From an uncultured Oscillibacter sp. (lineage in GTDB: Bacteria; Bacillota; Clostridia; Oscillospirales; Oscillospiraceae): a stretch of 64,000 nt of DNA. The stretch is taken from NCBI RefSeq assembly GCF_947654275.1, contig NZ_CANTJS010000005.1:17505-81504 (forward strand). The letters run 5' to 3'. This document shows, piece by piece, positions 9,096 to 17,562 of this stretch. The notes beneath the pieces are model-generated. The model was not told the origin of the DNA. It worked only from the letters and a program-made list of their open reading frames with translations, and did no database searches. A program made the position numbers and the translations under genes. How positions within the stretch are numbered: position 1 is the first letter of the stretch; every line of letters starts with the position of its first letter.

Positions 9096-10547
9096 TCAGG
9101 TCGTCTTTTTCAGGTGCTCCGCCACAATCTCCCGCTCGTCCATATGGCGTTTTTCATGGCCCACCTCCTGGTAGGTCTCGTGGCCCTTGCCGCAGAGGAC
9201 GACCACGTCCCCCGGTCCGGCGTGGTCCATGGCCCACCGGATGGCCTCCACCCGGTCCTCCACCACCGTATAGGGCGTTTGGGTCCCCTCCAGCCCCGGC
9301 AGAATCTCCGCGATGATGTCCGACGGGCGTTCCGTCCGGGGGTTGTCGGTGGTGACGATGACGAAATCCGCGTTTTCAGCGGCGGCCCGGCCCATTCTGG
9401 GCCGCTTCGTTTTGTCCCGGTCCCCGCCGCAGCCGAACAGGGCCACCGTGCGTCCCGCGGCAAAGTCCCGCACCGACCGCAGCACATTTTCCAGACTGTC
9501 GGGACTGTGGGCATAATCAATCAAAACCGTGAAGTCCTTTCCGGGTGTGGGGACCACCTCCACCCGTCCCTTTACATGGGGAACCGCCCGCAGCACAGCG
9601 GCGCTCTCCTCCAGGGAAATCCCCAGGGCCAGGGCCGCCCCCAGCACATCCAGGGTATTGTACACCATGAAGCGGCCGGGGATGTTCACACGAACCGGCG
9701 TCCGCGTTCCCTGATACACCGCCGTAAAGGCCACGTGGTCCGCCCCCAGCTCCACATCCTCCGCCCGGAGCTCCGCCGTCCCGCTCTCTCCATAGGTCAG
9801 CAGGCGGCAGGCGGCGTTCTTTGTCAGGCGGGGAGTCCAGGGATCGTCCGCGTTCACCGCGCCGGTGCGGCAGCGCTGAAACAGCAGGGCCTTGGCGTCG
9901 CAATAGGCCTCCATGGTCTGATGGAAGTCCAGATGGTCCTGGGTCAGGTTGGTGAAAACCCCCACGTCGTAGTCCACGCCATAGACCCGGTCCAGGGCCA
10001 GGGCATGGGAAGAGACCTCCATCACCACATGGGTGCAGCCCCCGTCCCGCATCCGGGCGAAGAGTCCCTGAAGCTCAAAGGACTCCGGCGTGGTCCGCTC
10101 CGTGGGCAGCGCCTCTGAGCCAATCATATTCTGATTGGTGCCGATCAATCCCACCTTTTTGCCCCGGGCCTCCAGAATGGCCTTCAGCAGATACGTGGTG
10201 GTGGTCTTTCCGTTGGTGCCGGTGACGCCAATCATGGTCATGGACTCTGCCGGGTGGCCGAAGAAATTCGCTCCAATGACTGCCAGGCAGCGGCGGCTGT
10301 CCGGCACCCGCACATGGGGAATAGCCGTGTCCTCCAGGCGCTCCTGACAGAGCACCGCCGCCGCCCCCGCCTCCATAGCCTGTGGGATGAATCGGTGGCC
10401 GTCCGCAGCGAAGCCGGTCATGGCCACAAAAAGGTCTCCAGGCCGCACCGTTCGGGAGTCCCAGCTGACGCCAGTAATCTCCAGCTCCAGAACATACGCC
10501 TCACAGGCAGAAAATTCCCAGCCCTTCAGCAATTCTTTGAGCTTCAT
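9096..10547 (-). CDS. murE: UDP-MurNAc-tripeptide synthetase MurE, DAP-type
   Basis: ATP-dependent ligase adding the third stem-peptide residue. 483 residues. The P-loop is GVTGTNGKTTTTYLL and the C-terminal recognition motif is TTDNPRTE. DNPR is the signature of meso-diaminopimelate-adding MurE, in keeping with the DAP biosynthesis genes at 51-56 kb. The chosen ATG (MKLKELLKG) follows GGGAGG; upstream in-frame codons lack family similarity. It lies downstream of spoVD across a short gap carrying an 18-bp tandem repeat. Confidence 0.97.
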   Translation of the reverse strand: MKLKELLKGWEFSACEAYVLELEITGVSWDSRTVRPGDLFVAMTGFAADGHRFIPQAMEAGAAAVLCQERLEDTAIPHVRVPDSRRCLAVIGANFFGHPAESMTMIGVTGTNGKTTTTYLLKAILEARGKKVGLIGTNQNMIGSEALPTERTTPESFELQGLFARMRDGGCTHVVMEVSSHALALDRVYGVDYDVGVFTNLTQDHLDFHQTMEAYCDAKALLFQRCRTGAVNADDPWTPRLTKNAACRLLTYGESGTAELRAEDVELGADHVAFTAVYQGTRTPVRVNIPGRFMVYNTLDVLGAALALGISLEESAAVLRAVPHVKGRVEVVPTPGKDFTVLIDYAHSPDSLENVLRSVRDFAAGRTVALFGCGGDRDKTKRPRMGRAAAENADFVIVTTDNPRTERPSDIIAEILPGLEGTQTPYTVVEDRVEAIRWAMDHAGPGDVVVLCGKGHETYQEVGHEKRHMDEREIVAEHLKKTT

Positions 10548-10633
10548 ATCGAAAACCTCCCATCTGTTTGTCACGGCTATTATAAACGGAGTGATTCGCA
10601 AAGTATACGGCCAATCCTGTCAAATAAACTGCA

Positions 10634-10687
10634 AAAGGTGCTTTAGCGGTGAAATGTGCTTTAGCGGCAAAATGTGCTTTGGCGCTT
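10634..10687 (-). repeat. 18-bp tandem repeat, three units
   Basis: Three adjacent 18-bp units (10634-10651, 10652-10669, 10670-10687) with core ATGTGCTTTAGCGGCAA and a few substitutions. They run from the spoVD stop codon into the gap on its downstream side (10602-10685 separates murE and spoVD). The unit length is a multiple of three, so a stop-codon loss would add six residues per unit. Confidence 0.85.
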
Positions 10688-13163
10688 AATCCCGAACCGA
10701 GCTGTCGCCAAACCGGACGGTGACCACGCTGCCGGGAGCCAGCTCCGTTCCCTCCGCCTTGTCCTGGGTAATGGCGTGGACGTTGCCGGAACCGGTGCTG
10801 GTGGTGCCCGTCACCCGCATAATCAGGCCCGCGTTGGTCAGGGCTGTGTTGGCCTCGGAGGCGGTCTTGCCCACCACATTGGGCACCGTGCTCATGCCGT
10901 CCGCCTTCTCCGCGCCCAGGTAGAGGACGATGGAGGCGTTATTGGGCACGATGGCTCCGCCGGCGGGGGTCTGGTCGGTGACGGTATCCCCGCTGCCCAC
11001 CGTGCGGCAGGAGAAGCCCGCGCCCTCCAGGCGGGCCCTGGCGCTCTCCAGGGTCTCGCCCACCACATAGGGCACGGCGGCGTCGGCCCCCGCCAGCTCC
11101 TCGGCGGTATAGTTGGGGCTGATGCCCAGGTCCGGCAGAATCTCGCTCATAATCTGGCTGGCGGTGGGGGCCACCATGTTGCCGCCGGAGGGGAAGGTCC
11201 CCGTGGTACGGCTGGGGGTATCCATGGTCAGCAGCATGATGTACTGGGGATCGTCCGCCGGGGCAAAGCACATGAAGGACACCACGATGTCGCCCTTGGG
11301 ATTCGAGGCCGTTTTGGTTCCGGTCTTGTCGGCGGTACCGGTTTTGCCGCCGATGCGGTAGCCCGCCACCTGGCCGTTTTTCCCGGTGCCGGAGGCCACC
11401 ACATACTCCAGGCACTCCCGCACCTTGGCGGAGGTCTCCTCGCTGATGACCTGGCGGATGGGGGTGGACTCGTGCTGCTCCACAATATTCCCCTCTTTGT
11501 CCAGCACCTGTTCCACCACGTAGGGCTCGTAGAGATAGCCGCCGTTGATACAGGCCGCCTGGGCCCGAATCAGCTCCAGAGGCGTGACGTTGAAGGTCTG
11601 GCCGAAGGAGTAGGAGGCCAGGGAAACCACGTTGGAGTTGAATTCCTTCTCCTTGGCGAAAATGCCCTGGACCTCACCGATCATGTCCACATTGGTCTTC
11701 TCCATCAGGCCGAAGGACTTCAGGTATTTGTAATAGGTCTGGGTGCCGATCTTCAGGCCGATGTTGATGAAGGCCGGGTTGCAGGAGTTGCCCACGGCCT
11801 CCTTCAGAATCTGGTGTCCGTGGCCGGGCGCGCCCCGGGAGCAGTTGAAGGGCTTATCCCAGCCCTGGACCATGACGGAACCGTTGCAGTTGAAGGTGGA
11901 GCTCATGTCGATGACCCCCTCCTCCAGCGCCGCCGCCAGGGTGATGGGCTTGAAGGTGGAGCCGGGCTCATAGGTGGAGTCGATGCATTTGTTCCGCCAC
12001 TGGGTTTTGACCGCGTTGGACCTGGTATCTTCCACCGCCTTGTCATAGTCCTCCTCGCTGGCAAAGTCCGTCCGCTTTTCCTCCAGCTCCAGAAGGGTCT
12101 TCTCCAGCTTGGCCTTCAGCTTCTCATCATACAGGGTGCCGCCCCTGTTGGAATCGTAATTCGGGTAGGAGGCCATCCCCAGAATGGCCCCGGAATTCAC
12201 GTCCATGACGATGCCGGTGCCTCCGTTGGCCGCGTCATATTTGCTGAGCATGCTTTCAATGCCCTTCTCCAGGGCAATCTGTACGTTGATGTCCAGGGTC
12301 AGCAGCAGGTCGTTCCCATTCTCCGCGTCGAAGTACTGGGAGTACTGAAAGGGCAGGGGCTGATTGATCCGGTTGACCTTGGCGGAGACCGTCATGCCCG
12401 CCGCGCCGGAGAGGTCCCCGTTGTATTTGGCTTCCAGGCCCACGCTGCCGTTGTTTTCCGAGTTGACAAAGCCGATGACATTGGCCGCCATGGTGTCGTA
12501 GGGGTAATAGCGCTTGGAGTCCGGGGTGAGGGACACGCCGGTAATGGCCCGCTGGTCCTCCTTGGGGACCTCGTTTCCGTTCTCGTCGATTTCCCCGTTG
12601 AGAAAGCGCCGGACCTCGTCGGCCATGTCCTTTTCCAGCTTGCTCCGGAGAATCTCGTACTGAGAATAGGTCCTCGTCATGCGCTCCTCTATTTTTTCCT
12701 GGTCAATGTTTAGAATGCGGCTGAGTCCCTGGGCCACATACGCCTCGTCCAGCAGCCTGGGCGGGGTGTAGCTCCGGCCCCTCTCGGCGGCCCGCCGGGC
12801 GTTTTCCTCCTGGGCCGTCTTCTGGCTGCTCACAAACTGGTTCAGCAGCAGGGGATTCAAAATCACCGTCTCCGCCGTGGCGGAGATGGCCAGGACGTTA
12901 TGATTCTGGTCGTAGATGGTGCCCCGGGCGGCTGTCACCGTGGTTTTCAGCGTTTGCTGGCTCACTGCGCGGTCCTGCATTTCCTCGTGGCGGTTGATCT
13001 GCAGATCCCAGAGCCGCCAGAACAGCAGTGAGAAGGTGACGATGCCCAGCACGCCCATCAGCAGCAGGGTCCGTCCCCGGATGACCTGATTGGCCCGCCG
13101 GGCGGCGTCGCTCTTTCTGCGGGACTGGCTGGATTCAGTTTGCCGTAAGGGCTGCTTCGCCAT
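10686..13163 (-). CDS. spoVD: Class B penicillin-binding protein with two PASTA domains (SpoVD/PBP2B type)
   Basis: 825 residues. A basic cytoplasmic start and one transmembrane anchor (about 30-50) are followed by the PBP dimerisation domain (about 60-330), the transpeptidase domain and two C-terminal PASTA repeats (VPYVVGETLESARARL and VPNVVGKTASEANTAL). Transpeptidase motifs are GSTFKP (SxxK), NSCNP (SxN) and GGKTGTADKTGT (KTG). It should crosslink peptidoglycan at the division septum or spore cortex with the SEDS partner FtsW. Two PASTA domains fit PBP2B, while the name SpoVD is usual at this clostridial locus; the division of labour is unresolved. ATG preceded by AGGAGG. Confidence 0.95.
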   Translation of the reverse strand: MAKQPLRQTESSQSRRKSDAARRANQVIRGRTLLLMGVLGIVTFSLLFWRLWDLQINRHEEMQDRAVSQQTLKTTVTAARGTIYDQNHNVLAISATAETVILNPLLLNQFVSSQKTAQEENARRAAERGRSYTPPRLLDEAYVAQGLSRILNIDQEKIEERMTRTYSQYEILRSKLEKDMADEVRRFLNGEIDENGNEVPKEDQRAITGVSLTPDSKRYYPYDTMAANVIGFVNSENNGSVGLEAKYNGDLSGAAGMTVSAKVNRINQPLPFQYSQYFDAENGNDLLLTLDINVQIALEKGIESMLSKYDAANGGTGIVMDVNSGAILGMASYPNYDSNRGGTLYDEKLKAKLEKTLLELEEKRTDFASEEDYDKAVEDTRSNAVKTQWRNKCIDSTYEPGSTFKPITLAAALEEGVIDMSSTFNCNGSVMVQGWDKPFNCSRGAPGHGHQILKEAVGNSCNPAFINIGLKIGTQTYYKYLKSFGLMEKTNVDMIGEVQGIFAKEKEFNSNVVSLASYSFGQTFNVTPLELIRAQAACINGGYLYEPYVVEQVLDKEGNIVEQHESTPIRQVISEETSAKVRECLEYVVASGTGKNGQVAGYRIGGKTGTADKTGTKTASNPKGDIVVSFMCFAPADDPQYIMLLTMDTPSRTTGTFPSGGNMVAPTASQIMSEILPDLGISPNYTAEELAGADAAVPYVVGETLESARARLEGAGFSCRTVGSGDTVTDQTPAGGAIVPNNASIVLYLGAEKADGMSTVPNVVGKTASEANTALTNAGLIMRVTGTTSTGSGNVHAITQDKAEGTELAPGSVVTVRFGDSSVRD

Positions 13164-13353
13164 GAATCATTCCTCCTAAACTGGTCACGCCTGACGGCGC
13201 CGGAGCGGTTCGCGCCGGGGCAAACCGCAAGGGACCGGCGCGCCGCTTTGAGACGGAAACGGGGGAGCAAGAAGTCCCTTCTCACTCCCCACCGCAGCGT
13301 TCCCCCCTCGCCCTGGCGGAGAGAGACCGCGTCAGTCCATTGTAGTGCGGCAG

Positions 13354-13914
13354 TCAGTCAAAATATTCCACTACCGCGTAAACGCCGCCATGGAGAGACG
13401 AGAGCAGTCGGCTGAAAAAGCCGGGCTCTTCCTTCTGGTAAACCACCGCACTGTCTCCCCCGGAGAGGTCCAGAGGACAGATCTGGCTGGCGCTGGGCTT
13501 CCTCATGCCGGCGGCGGCCGCCGCCTCCTTCACGGAAGCCATATCAAACATCTGCTCATACTGAGCTGTCAGAACCACATTCTCCGTCTCCAGCGCGGCC
13601 AGCTCCTTCCGGAGCGCCGCCGTATCGGCGGCCAGCAGAGTCAGCTGCACATAGTGCAGCAACACCAGCACCGCCAGAGCGGCAACCACCGCCACCCCCA
13701 GCACCGCCATGGCAGACACATACTGCCGTTCCCGCACCTGAACATGAGGCGCGGCGTGGACCTTGGGCGCCGCCTTGGCCTGGTTTTTCTTTCTGGGGAG
13801 CTCGCCGGCATGGCGCAGCTCCCGTTCCCGAACCGCCCAGTCCAAGTCATAGGCTAGACTTCCCCCGACGGCCTGTTCCCCGCGATACCGCGGGTCTCGC
13901 CCAGCTGAGGTCAT
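13354..13914 (-). CDS. ftsL: FtsL-like septum protein
   Basis: 186 residues. A basic, Pro-rich cytoplasmic region (1-65) precedes one transmembrane helix (about 70-95) and a short coiled coil (LLAADTAALRKELAALETENVVLTA in its middle part). The C-terminus is non-conserved. Assignment rests on topology and on position between rsmH and the class B PBP, where ftsL always lies; sequence similarity within FtsL is low. An ATG eight bases after GGGAG is preferred to an upstream GTG. It is longer than typical FtsL (about 120) because of both tails. Confidence 0.82.
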   Translation of the reverse strand: MTSAGRDPRYRGEQAVGGSLAYDLDWAVRERELRHAGELPRKKNQAKAAPKVHAAPHVQVRERQYVSAMAVLGVAVVAALAVLVLLHYVQLTLLAADTAALRKELAALETENVVLTAQYEQMFDMASVKEAAAAAGMRKPSASQICPLDLSGGDSAVVYQKEEPGFFSRLLSSLHGGVYAVVEYFD

Positions 13915-14023
13915 AGAGGCCACTCCCTTCCTGTTTCATCCATACCTTCCAAACAACTCAACAATCCATAAATAAAGACGGCTCCGCCGGTGTGCCTGTC
14001 CGTCCGCCTGAAAATGCCTGTTC

Positions 14024-14965
14024 TCAGAGATCGAAGGGATCCAGCTTCTCCGCCGCCCGAAGCCGCGCGCTGCGGGCCCTGGGGTTCTCCGCCACCTCTG
14101 CGGGGCCGGGCGTTCTGGGCTTCAGCAGCCGCAGAACCGGTTTTTTGCCGCACACGCACACGGGAAAGCCCGGCGGGCAGGTGCAGCCCTGAGACAGCTC
14201 CCGCAGGGTCCGCTTCACGATGCGGTCCTCCAGGGAGTGAAAGGTGATGACGGCCAGCCGTCCGCCGGGAGCCAGTCCCGCCGCCGCCGCCCGCAGCATG
14301 GGGGGCAGAGCGTCCAGCTCGCCGTTGACCGCGATGCGGATGGCCTGAAAGCTCCGCTTCGCCGGGTGCTGCTTCTCCCGCAGAGCCGCGGGAGGCATGG
14401 CGGACCTGATGATATCCACCAGCTCCAGGGTGGTCTCAATGGGGCGGGTCTCCCTTCTCCGGAGAATGGCCCTGGCAATGGCCGGGGCATAGCGCTCCTC
14501 GCCGTATTCATAGAGGATGCGCCGCAGCTCCTCCCCGCTCCACTCATTGACCACCGTCCGGGCCGTCAGCGCCTCGGCGGTGTCCATCCGCATATCCAGC
14601 GGCGCGTCCTGCATGTAGGAAAATCCCCGGGATGCGTCGTCCAACTGCGGCGAGGACACCCCCAGGTCAAAGAGCATTCCGTCGACTTCGCCGGCCTCCG
14701 TCTGCCGCAGGACCTCCCCCAGCTCCGAAAAGTTGCTGTGGACCAGGGTCACCCGGTCCATCCAGGGCGCCAGCCGCTCTCTGGCGGCGGCGATGGCGGT
14801 CGGGTCCCGGTCTATGCAGATCAGCCGGCCGCCGTCAAGGCGGCGGACGATCTCCCGGGAATGCCCCGCCCGGCCCAGGGTGCCGTCGACATAGGTTCCT
14901 CCGGCGCGGATGTTCAGCGCCTCTATGCACTCGTCCAGCAGGACGGACTTGTGTGTGTATTCCAT
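14024..14965 (-). CDS. rsmH: 16S rRNA m4C1402 methyltransferase RsmH
   Basis: SAM-dependent N4-methylation of C1402 in the ribosomal P site. 313 residues from MEYTHKSVLLDECIEAL. SAM motif YVDGTLGRAGHS is near the N-terminus and the C-terminal signature GGRLAVITFHSLEDRIVKR is present. Longer in-frame upstream codons overlap mraZ and are not RsmH-like. The gene begins one base after the mraZ stop, giving tight coupling; mraZ-rsmH is the standard head of dcw operons. Confidence 0.97.
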   Translation of the reverse strand: MEYTHKSVLLDECIEALNIRAGGTYVDGTLGRAGHSREIVRRLDGGRLICIDRDPTAIAAARERLAPWMDRVTLVHSNFSELGEVLRQTEAGEVDGMLFDLGVSSPQLDDASRGFSYMQDAPLDMRMDTAEALTARTVVNEWSGEELRRILYEYGEERYAPAIARAILRRRETRPIETTLELVDIIRSAMPPAALREKQHPAKRSFQAIRIAVNGELDALPPMLRAAAAGLAPGGRLAVITFHSLEDRIVKRTLRELSQGCTCPPGFPVCVCGKKPVLRLLKPRTPGPAEVAENPRARSARLRAAEKLDPFDL

Positions 14966-14966
14966 C

Positions 14967-15410
14967 TTACCCCTTGTTCCTTCTGGCGCGGGCCAGGGCG
15001 TCCATGGCCGCGGCCATATCCCCCTCTTCCAGCATCTTCCGTTCCCGCTCGGTCCAGACGGACTCGTCCCAAATCTCCGCAAACGTATTCAGGCCCACTA
15101 TGGTGCAGGTTTTTTTCAGCCCCGCGTAGGTCCGAAGATTGGAGGGAATCAGCACCCGCCCCTGTCCGTCCGGCTCGCACTGGACGGCGTTGGCATACAG
15201 CAGCGTCAGAGCCCTGGCCTCGGTATAGGGCAGCTCGTCCATCTCGTCGGACATCTGCTCCCACTTGGCCTGAGGGTAGATTGTCAGGCAGTGCTCCGCG
15301 CCGATGGTGATATAAAAAGTATCGCCCAGGGCCTCCCGCATGGCGGAGGGAATCACAAGCCGGCCCTTGGCGTCAATGCTGTTATTGGATTTCCCCAGCA
15401 GTCTAGCCAT
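14967..15410 (-). CDS. mraZ: Transcriptional regulator MraZ
   Basis: AbrB-fold DNA-binding protein that represses the dcw operon from its own promoter. 147 residues from [21 protein letters not shown], close to the usual 143. Two MraZ/SpoVT-like half domains carry [14 protein letters not shown] and [13 protein letters not shown]. The ATG follows AAGGGGG. The codons upstream of this ATG overlap the promoter region and are not conserved in the family. First gene of the operon, with its target boxes immediately upstream. Confidence 0.97.
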   Translation of the reverse strand: MARLLGKSNNSIDAKGRLVIPSAMREALGDTFYITIGAEHCLTIYPQAKWEQMSDEMDELPYTEARALTLLYANAVQCEPDGQGRVLIPSNLRTYAGLKKTCTIVGLNTFAEIWDESVWTERERKMLEEGDMAAAMDALARARRNKG

Positions 15411-15455
15411 GGAGCCGCCCCCTTTCCCCTCTTTTTGGGACAGGATGGGGTTTGG

Positions 15456-15491
15456 TCCCACTTATGTGTCTCAATCACCCACTTTTCCCCA
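15456..15491 (-). promoter_or_regulatory. MraZ boxes (three TGGGN repeats)
   Basis: On the minus strand, TGGGG (15487-15491), TGGGT (15477-15481) and TGGGA (15456-15460) are spaced 10 and 21 bases apart, about one and two helical turns. Direct TGGGN repeats at 10-base period are the established MraZ operator. They lie just downstream of the -10 box, so MraZ would occlude initiation. Confidence 0.85.
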
Positions 15492-15503
15492 CCTATGCTT
15501 TTG

Positions 15504-15532
15504 AGTATACGAAAATATCGCGGGAAAAGCAA
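15504..15532 (-). promoter_or_regulatory. Sigma-A promoter of the dcw operon
   Basis: TTGCTT (15527-15532) and TATACT (15504-15509) on the minus strand are separated by 17 bases, upstream of mraZ and its boxes. The rest of 15533-15644 is AT-rich and shows nothing else. Confidence 0.85.
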
Positions 15533-15644
15533 GGATTTTTTTTCGACAGAAAACAGGGGAAAAGCTGGGTTTTTCGCCAATTATCGCTCGATATCTGCAA
15601 AATAAAACATCTGTTCTACCGTTTTTCTTTACCCCCTCTGCGCA

Positions 15645-15692
15645 CAAAAAACCCCTGTTGACACAATATTTTGTGCCAACAAGGGGTTTTTT
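15645..15692 (-). terminator. Bidirectional-looking terminator
   Basis: Long stem (AACCCCTTGTTGGCACAA against TTGTGTCAACAGGGGTT, one bulge) flanked by A6 and T6, so it can work on both strands. It ends the rsmD-coaD operon about 78 bases past the 15770 stop and insulates the dcw promoter. Confidence 0.9.
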
Positions 15693-15769
15693 AGGGCTTT
15701 ATGGCCTATATCTATAGAGCCTTCCATATATTTCAATTCCGGCTTCGGCGTTTTTTACAAAATTTCAAA

Positions 15770-16291
15770 TCAGCGTTTCCCGTCCTCCGTGGGATTTTTC
15801 TGCTCCAGCTTCTCCCGCTGCTCCTGCATTTTCGTGCTGGAGGCCGTACGGAAACGCATCCGGGACTGCTTCACCTCGTCCAGAGCGGCCTGCACAGCCT
15901 CCTCCGTCCGGGCCAGGGCGTCCTCGGCGTACTCATTGGCCACCTGGTAGAGCTGGCGGGACCGCTCCTCCGCCCGGCTGACAATCTGACGGGCCCGCTC
16001 CCTGGCGGCATACATGACTTCACTCTCGGAGACCTTGGTCCTGGCCTCCAGCTCCGCCTGACGCATCATGCGCTCCACATCCCGTTTGGCGTCCTCCACA
16101 AATTTCTCACGGGCGGCCAGCAGGTCCTGGGCCCGCTTGATCTCCATGGGCAGCTGGGCCCGGAGCTCGTCCAGCAGGTCCAGCATCTCTTCGGCATCCA
16201 CAATCCGCATGCCGGGCTTCAGCGTTGGGGCCCGGGCCTCTTCAATTCGGGCATACAGCAGATCAATCAGGCGGTTGACGTCATTGGCCAT
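15770..16291 (-). CDS. Conserved coiled-coil protein (ATPase/F0-b-like), function unknown
   Basis: 173 residues, almost entirely charged helix (DLLAAREKFVEDAKRDVERM and onward) with no membrane segment or signal. The pattern resembles soluble parts of ATP-synthase b/H-type subunits and DivIVA-like coiled coils, which is why related genes carry vague ATPase labels. No catalytic motif is visible. It overlaps the end of coaD by 11 bases with its ribosome-binding site GAGGAGG inside coaD, so the two are translationally coupled. A role cannot be derived from sequence; a septum-associated or scaffold protein is possible. Confidence 0.8.
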   Translation of the reverse strand: MANDVNRLIDLLYARIEEARAPTLKPGMRIVDAEEMLDLLDELRAQLPMEIKRAQDLLAAREKFVEDAKRDVERMMRQAELEARTKVSESEVMYAARERARQIVSRAEERSRQLYQVANEYAEDALARTEEAVQAALDEVKQSRMRFRTASSTKMQEQREKLEQKNPTEDGKR

Positions 16292-16784
16292 GGTGTTCCT
16301 CCTCCCTTTTCCTCAGCTCCTCCACCAGAGGGATGATGGCCGGGGGCAGATATTTCTCCAGAGGCTGACGGTAGCGGATCATCTCCCGGGCCATGGAAGA
16401 GCTGAAATGCTGGTACTCCGGGCTGGCGGGCAGCAGGAGGCTTTCCAGTCCCGGGCGCAGCCCCCGGTTAATCTGGGCCATCTGATACTCCCCGTCGAAA
16501 TCCGAGACCCCCCGGACCCCCCGGACAATGGCCTGCGCCCCGTGGGCGGCGGCAAAATCCGCCAGCAGGCCGGGCCATAGCTCGGCTTTCACATTGGGAA
16601 GGGGCTCCACGGCCAGGCGCACCATCTGGAGCTTCCGTTCCGGGGAAAACATCTGATTCCGCTTTTCCGCGTTGGGGCTGACGCAGACCCATATCTCGTC
16701 AAAGCAGGCGGCGGCCCGCCGGATGATGTCCAGATGGCCCAAGGTAATGGGGTCAAAGCTGCCGGAGCAGATGGCTGTCTTCAT
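16281..16784 (-). CDS. coaD: Phosphopantetheine adenylyltransferase
   Basis: Fourth step of coenzyme A synthesis: adenylates 4'-phosphopantetheine with ATP. 167 residues, normal size. N-terminal nucleotidyltransferase motif GSFDPITLGHLDII contains the TxGH signature; the C-terminal SSSMAREMIRY is the ISSTxVR-like motif. Start ATG overlaps the rsmD stop (ATGA). The rsmD-coaD pairing is common across Firmicutes. Confidence 0.97.
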   Translation of the reverse strand: MKTAICSGSFDPITLGHLDIIRRAAACFDEIWVCVSPNAEKRNQMFSPERKLQMVRLAVEPLPNVKAELWPGLLADFAAAHGAQAIVRGVRGVSDFDGEYQMAQINRGLRPGLESLLLPASPEYQHFSSSMAREMIRYRQPLEKYLPPAIIPLVEELRKREEEHHGQ

Positions 16785-17356
16785 GGGTCATTCCTCGTTT
16801 TGTTCATTTCGTCCCGCCGGAACAGGGTCACGGCGATTTTGCCGTACCGGTAGGTCCGCAGAAGGCGGTACGGCGGCGGCAGAACCGGCAGCGTCTTTTC
16901 CGCCGGATGTTCCGCTACGATTATACCATAAGGCCGAAGAATGTCAAACCCCGGCGCGGCGATCCGCTCCAGGAGCTCCTCCAGCCAGTCCGACTCATAG
17001 GGCGGGTCCAGAAAAATCAGGTCGAAGCGCTCCCCGGTCCGGGTGATGAAATCCCGGGCGTCTCCGCAGACAACCCGCGCCCGGTCCTGGAGCTCCGTCA
17101 GCGCCAGGTTCTCCCGCACCAGCCCCGCGGCGTCCTTCCGCCGGTCCACGAAGACGGCGGAGGCCGCGCCCCGGCTGAGGCATTCGATGCCCAGCTGTCC
17201 GGTTCCGGCAAAGAGGTCCAGGACGTCTCTTCCCTCGATATCGAATTGCAGGGCGCTGAACAGCCCCTCCTTCACCCGGTCGGTGGTGGGACGGGTCTCC
17301 TGACCCTCCAGCTCCTTCAGACGGCGGCCCCTGGCGGAGCCCGTAATGACACGCAT
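16781..17356 (-). CDS. rsmD: 16S rRNA guanine-N2 methyltransferase RsmD
   Basis: Methylates G966 of 16S rRNA. 191 residues. Rossmann SAM site VLDLFAGTGQLGIECLSRGA and catalytic DLIFLDPPYESD are intact. ATG preceded by AGGGAGGG. First gene of a three-gene operon with coaD and the coiled-coil gene; a sigma-A promoter lies about 60 bases upstream. Confidence 0.96.
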   Translation of the reverse strand: MRVITGSARGRRLKELEGQETRPTTDRVKEGLFSALQFDIEGRDVLDLFAGTGQLGIECLSRGAASAVFVDRRKDAAGLVRENLALTELQDRARVVCGDARDFITRTGERFDLIFLDPPYESDWLEELLERIAAPGFDILRPYGIIVAEHPAEKTLPVLPPPYRLLRTYRYGKIAVTLFRRDEMNKTRNDP

Positions 17357-17416
17357 GGCGTCCCTCCCTCTCCGTCCGGCGGCGGCAAAGCCCGCAGACC
17401 GGCGGCATACTTGTTT

Positions 17417-17445
17417 ATTCTACGGCATATCCTCCCGCATTTCAA
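17417..17445 (-). promoter_or_regulatory. Sigma-A promoter of rsmD-coaD operon
   Basis: Minus strand TTGAAA (17440-17445), 17-base spacer, TAGAAT (17417-17422), ending 61 bases upstream of the rsmD start. Confidence 0.75.
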
Positions 17446-17562
17446 TAGTTTTTTCCTGCAAAAACGGAAGAAATTACAAAAGTCCCTTTGGAGGCCGTCA
17501 CAGTCCGCCGGCGGGCTCCGGCAGAGGCGGCGGCAGACGCCTCTGCGCCGCCGCCGCCGAAC

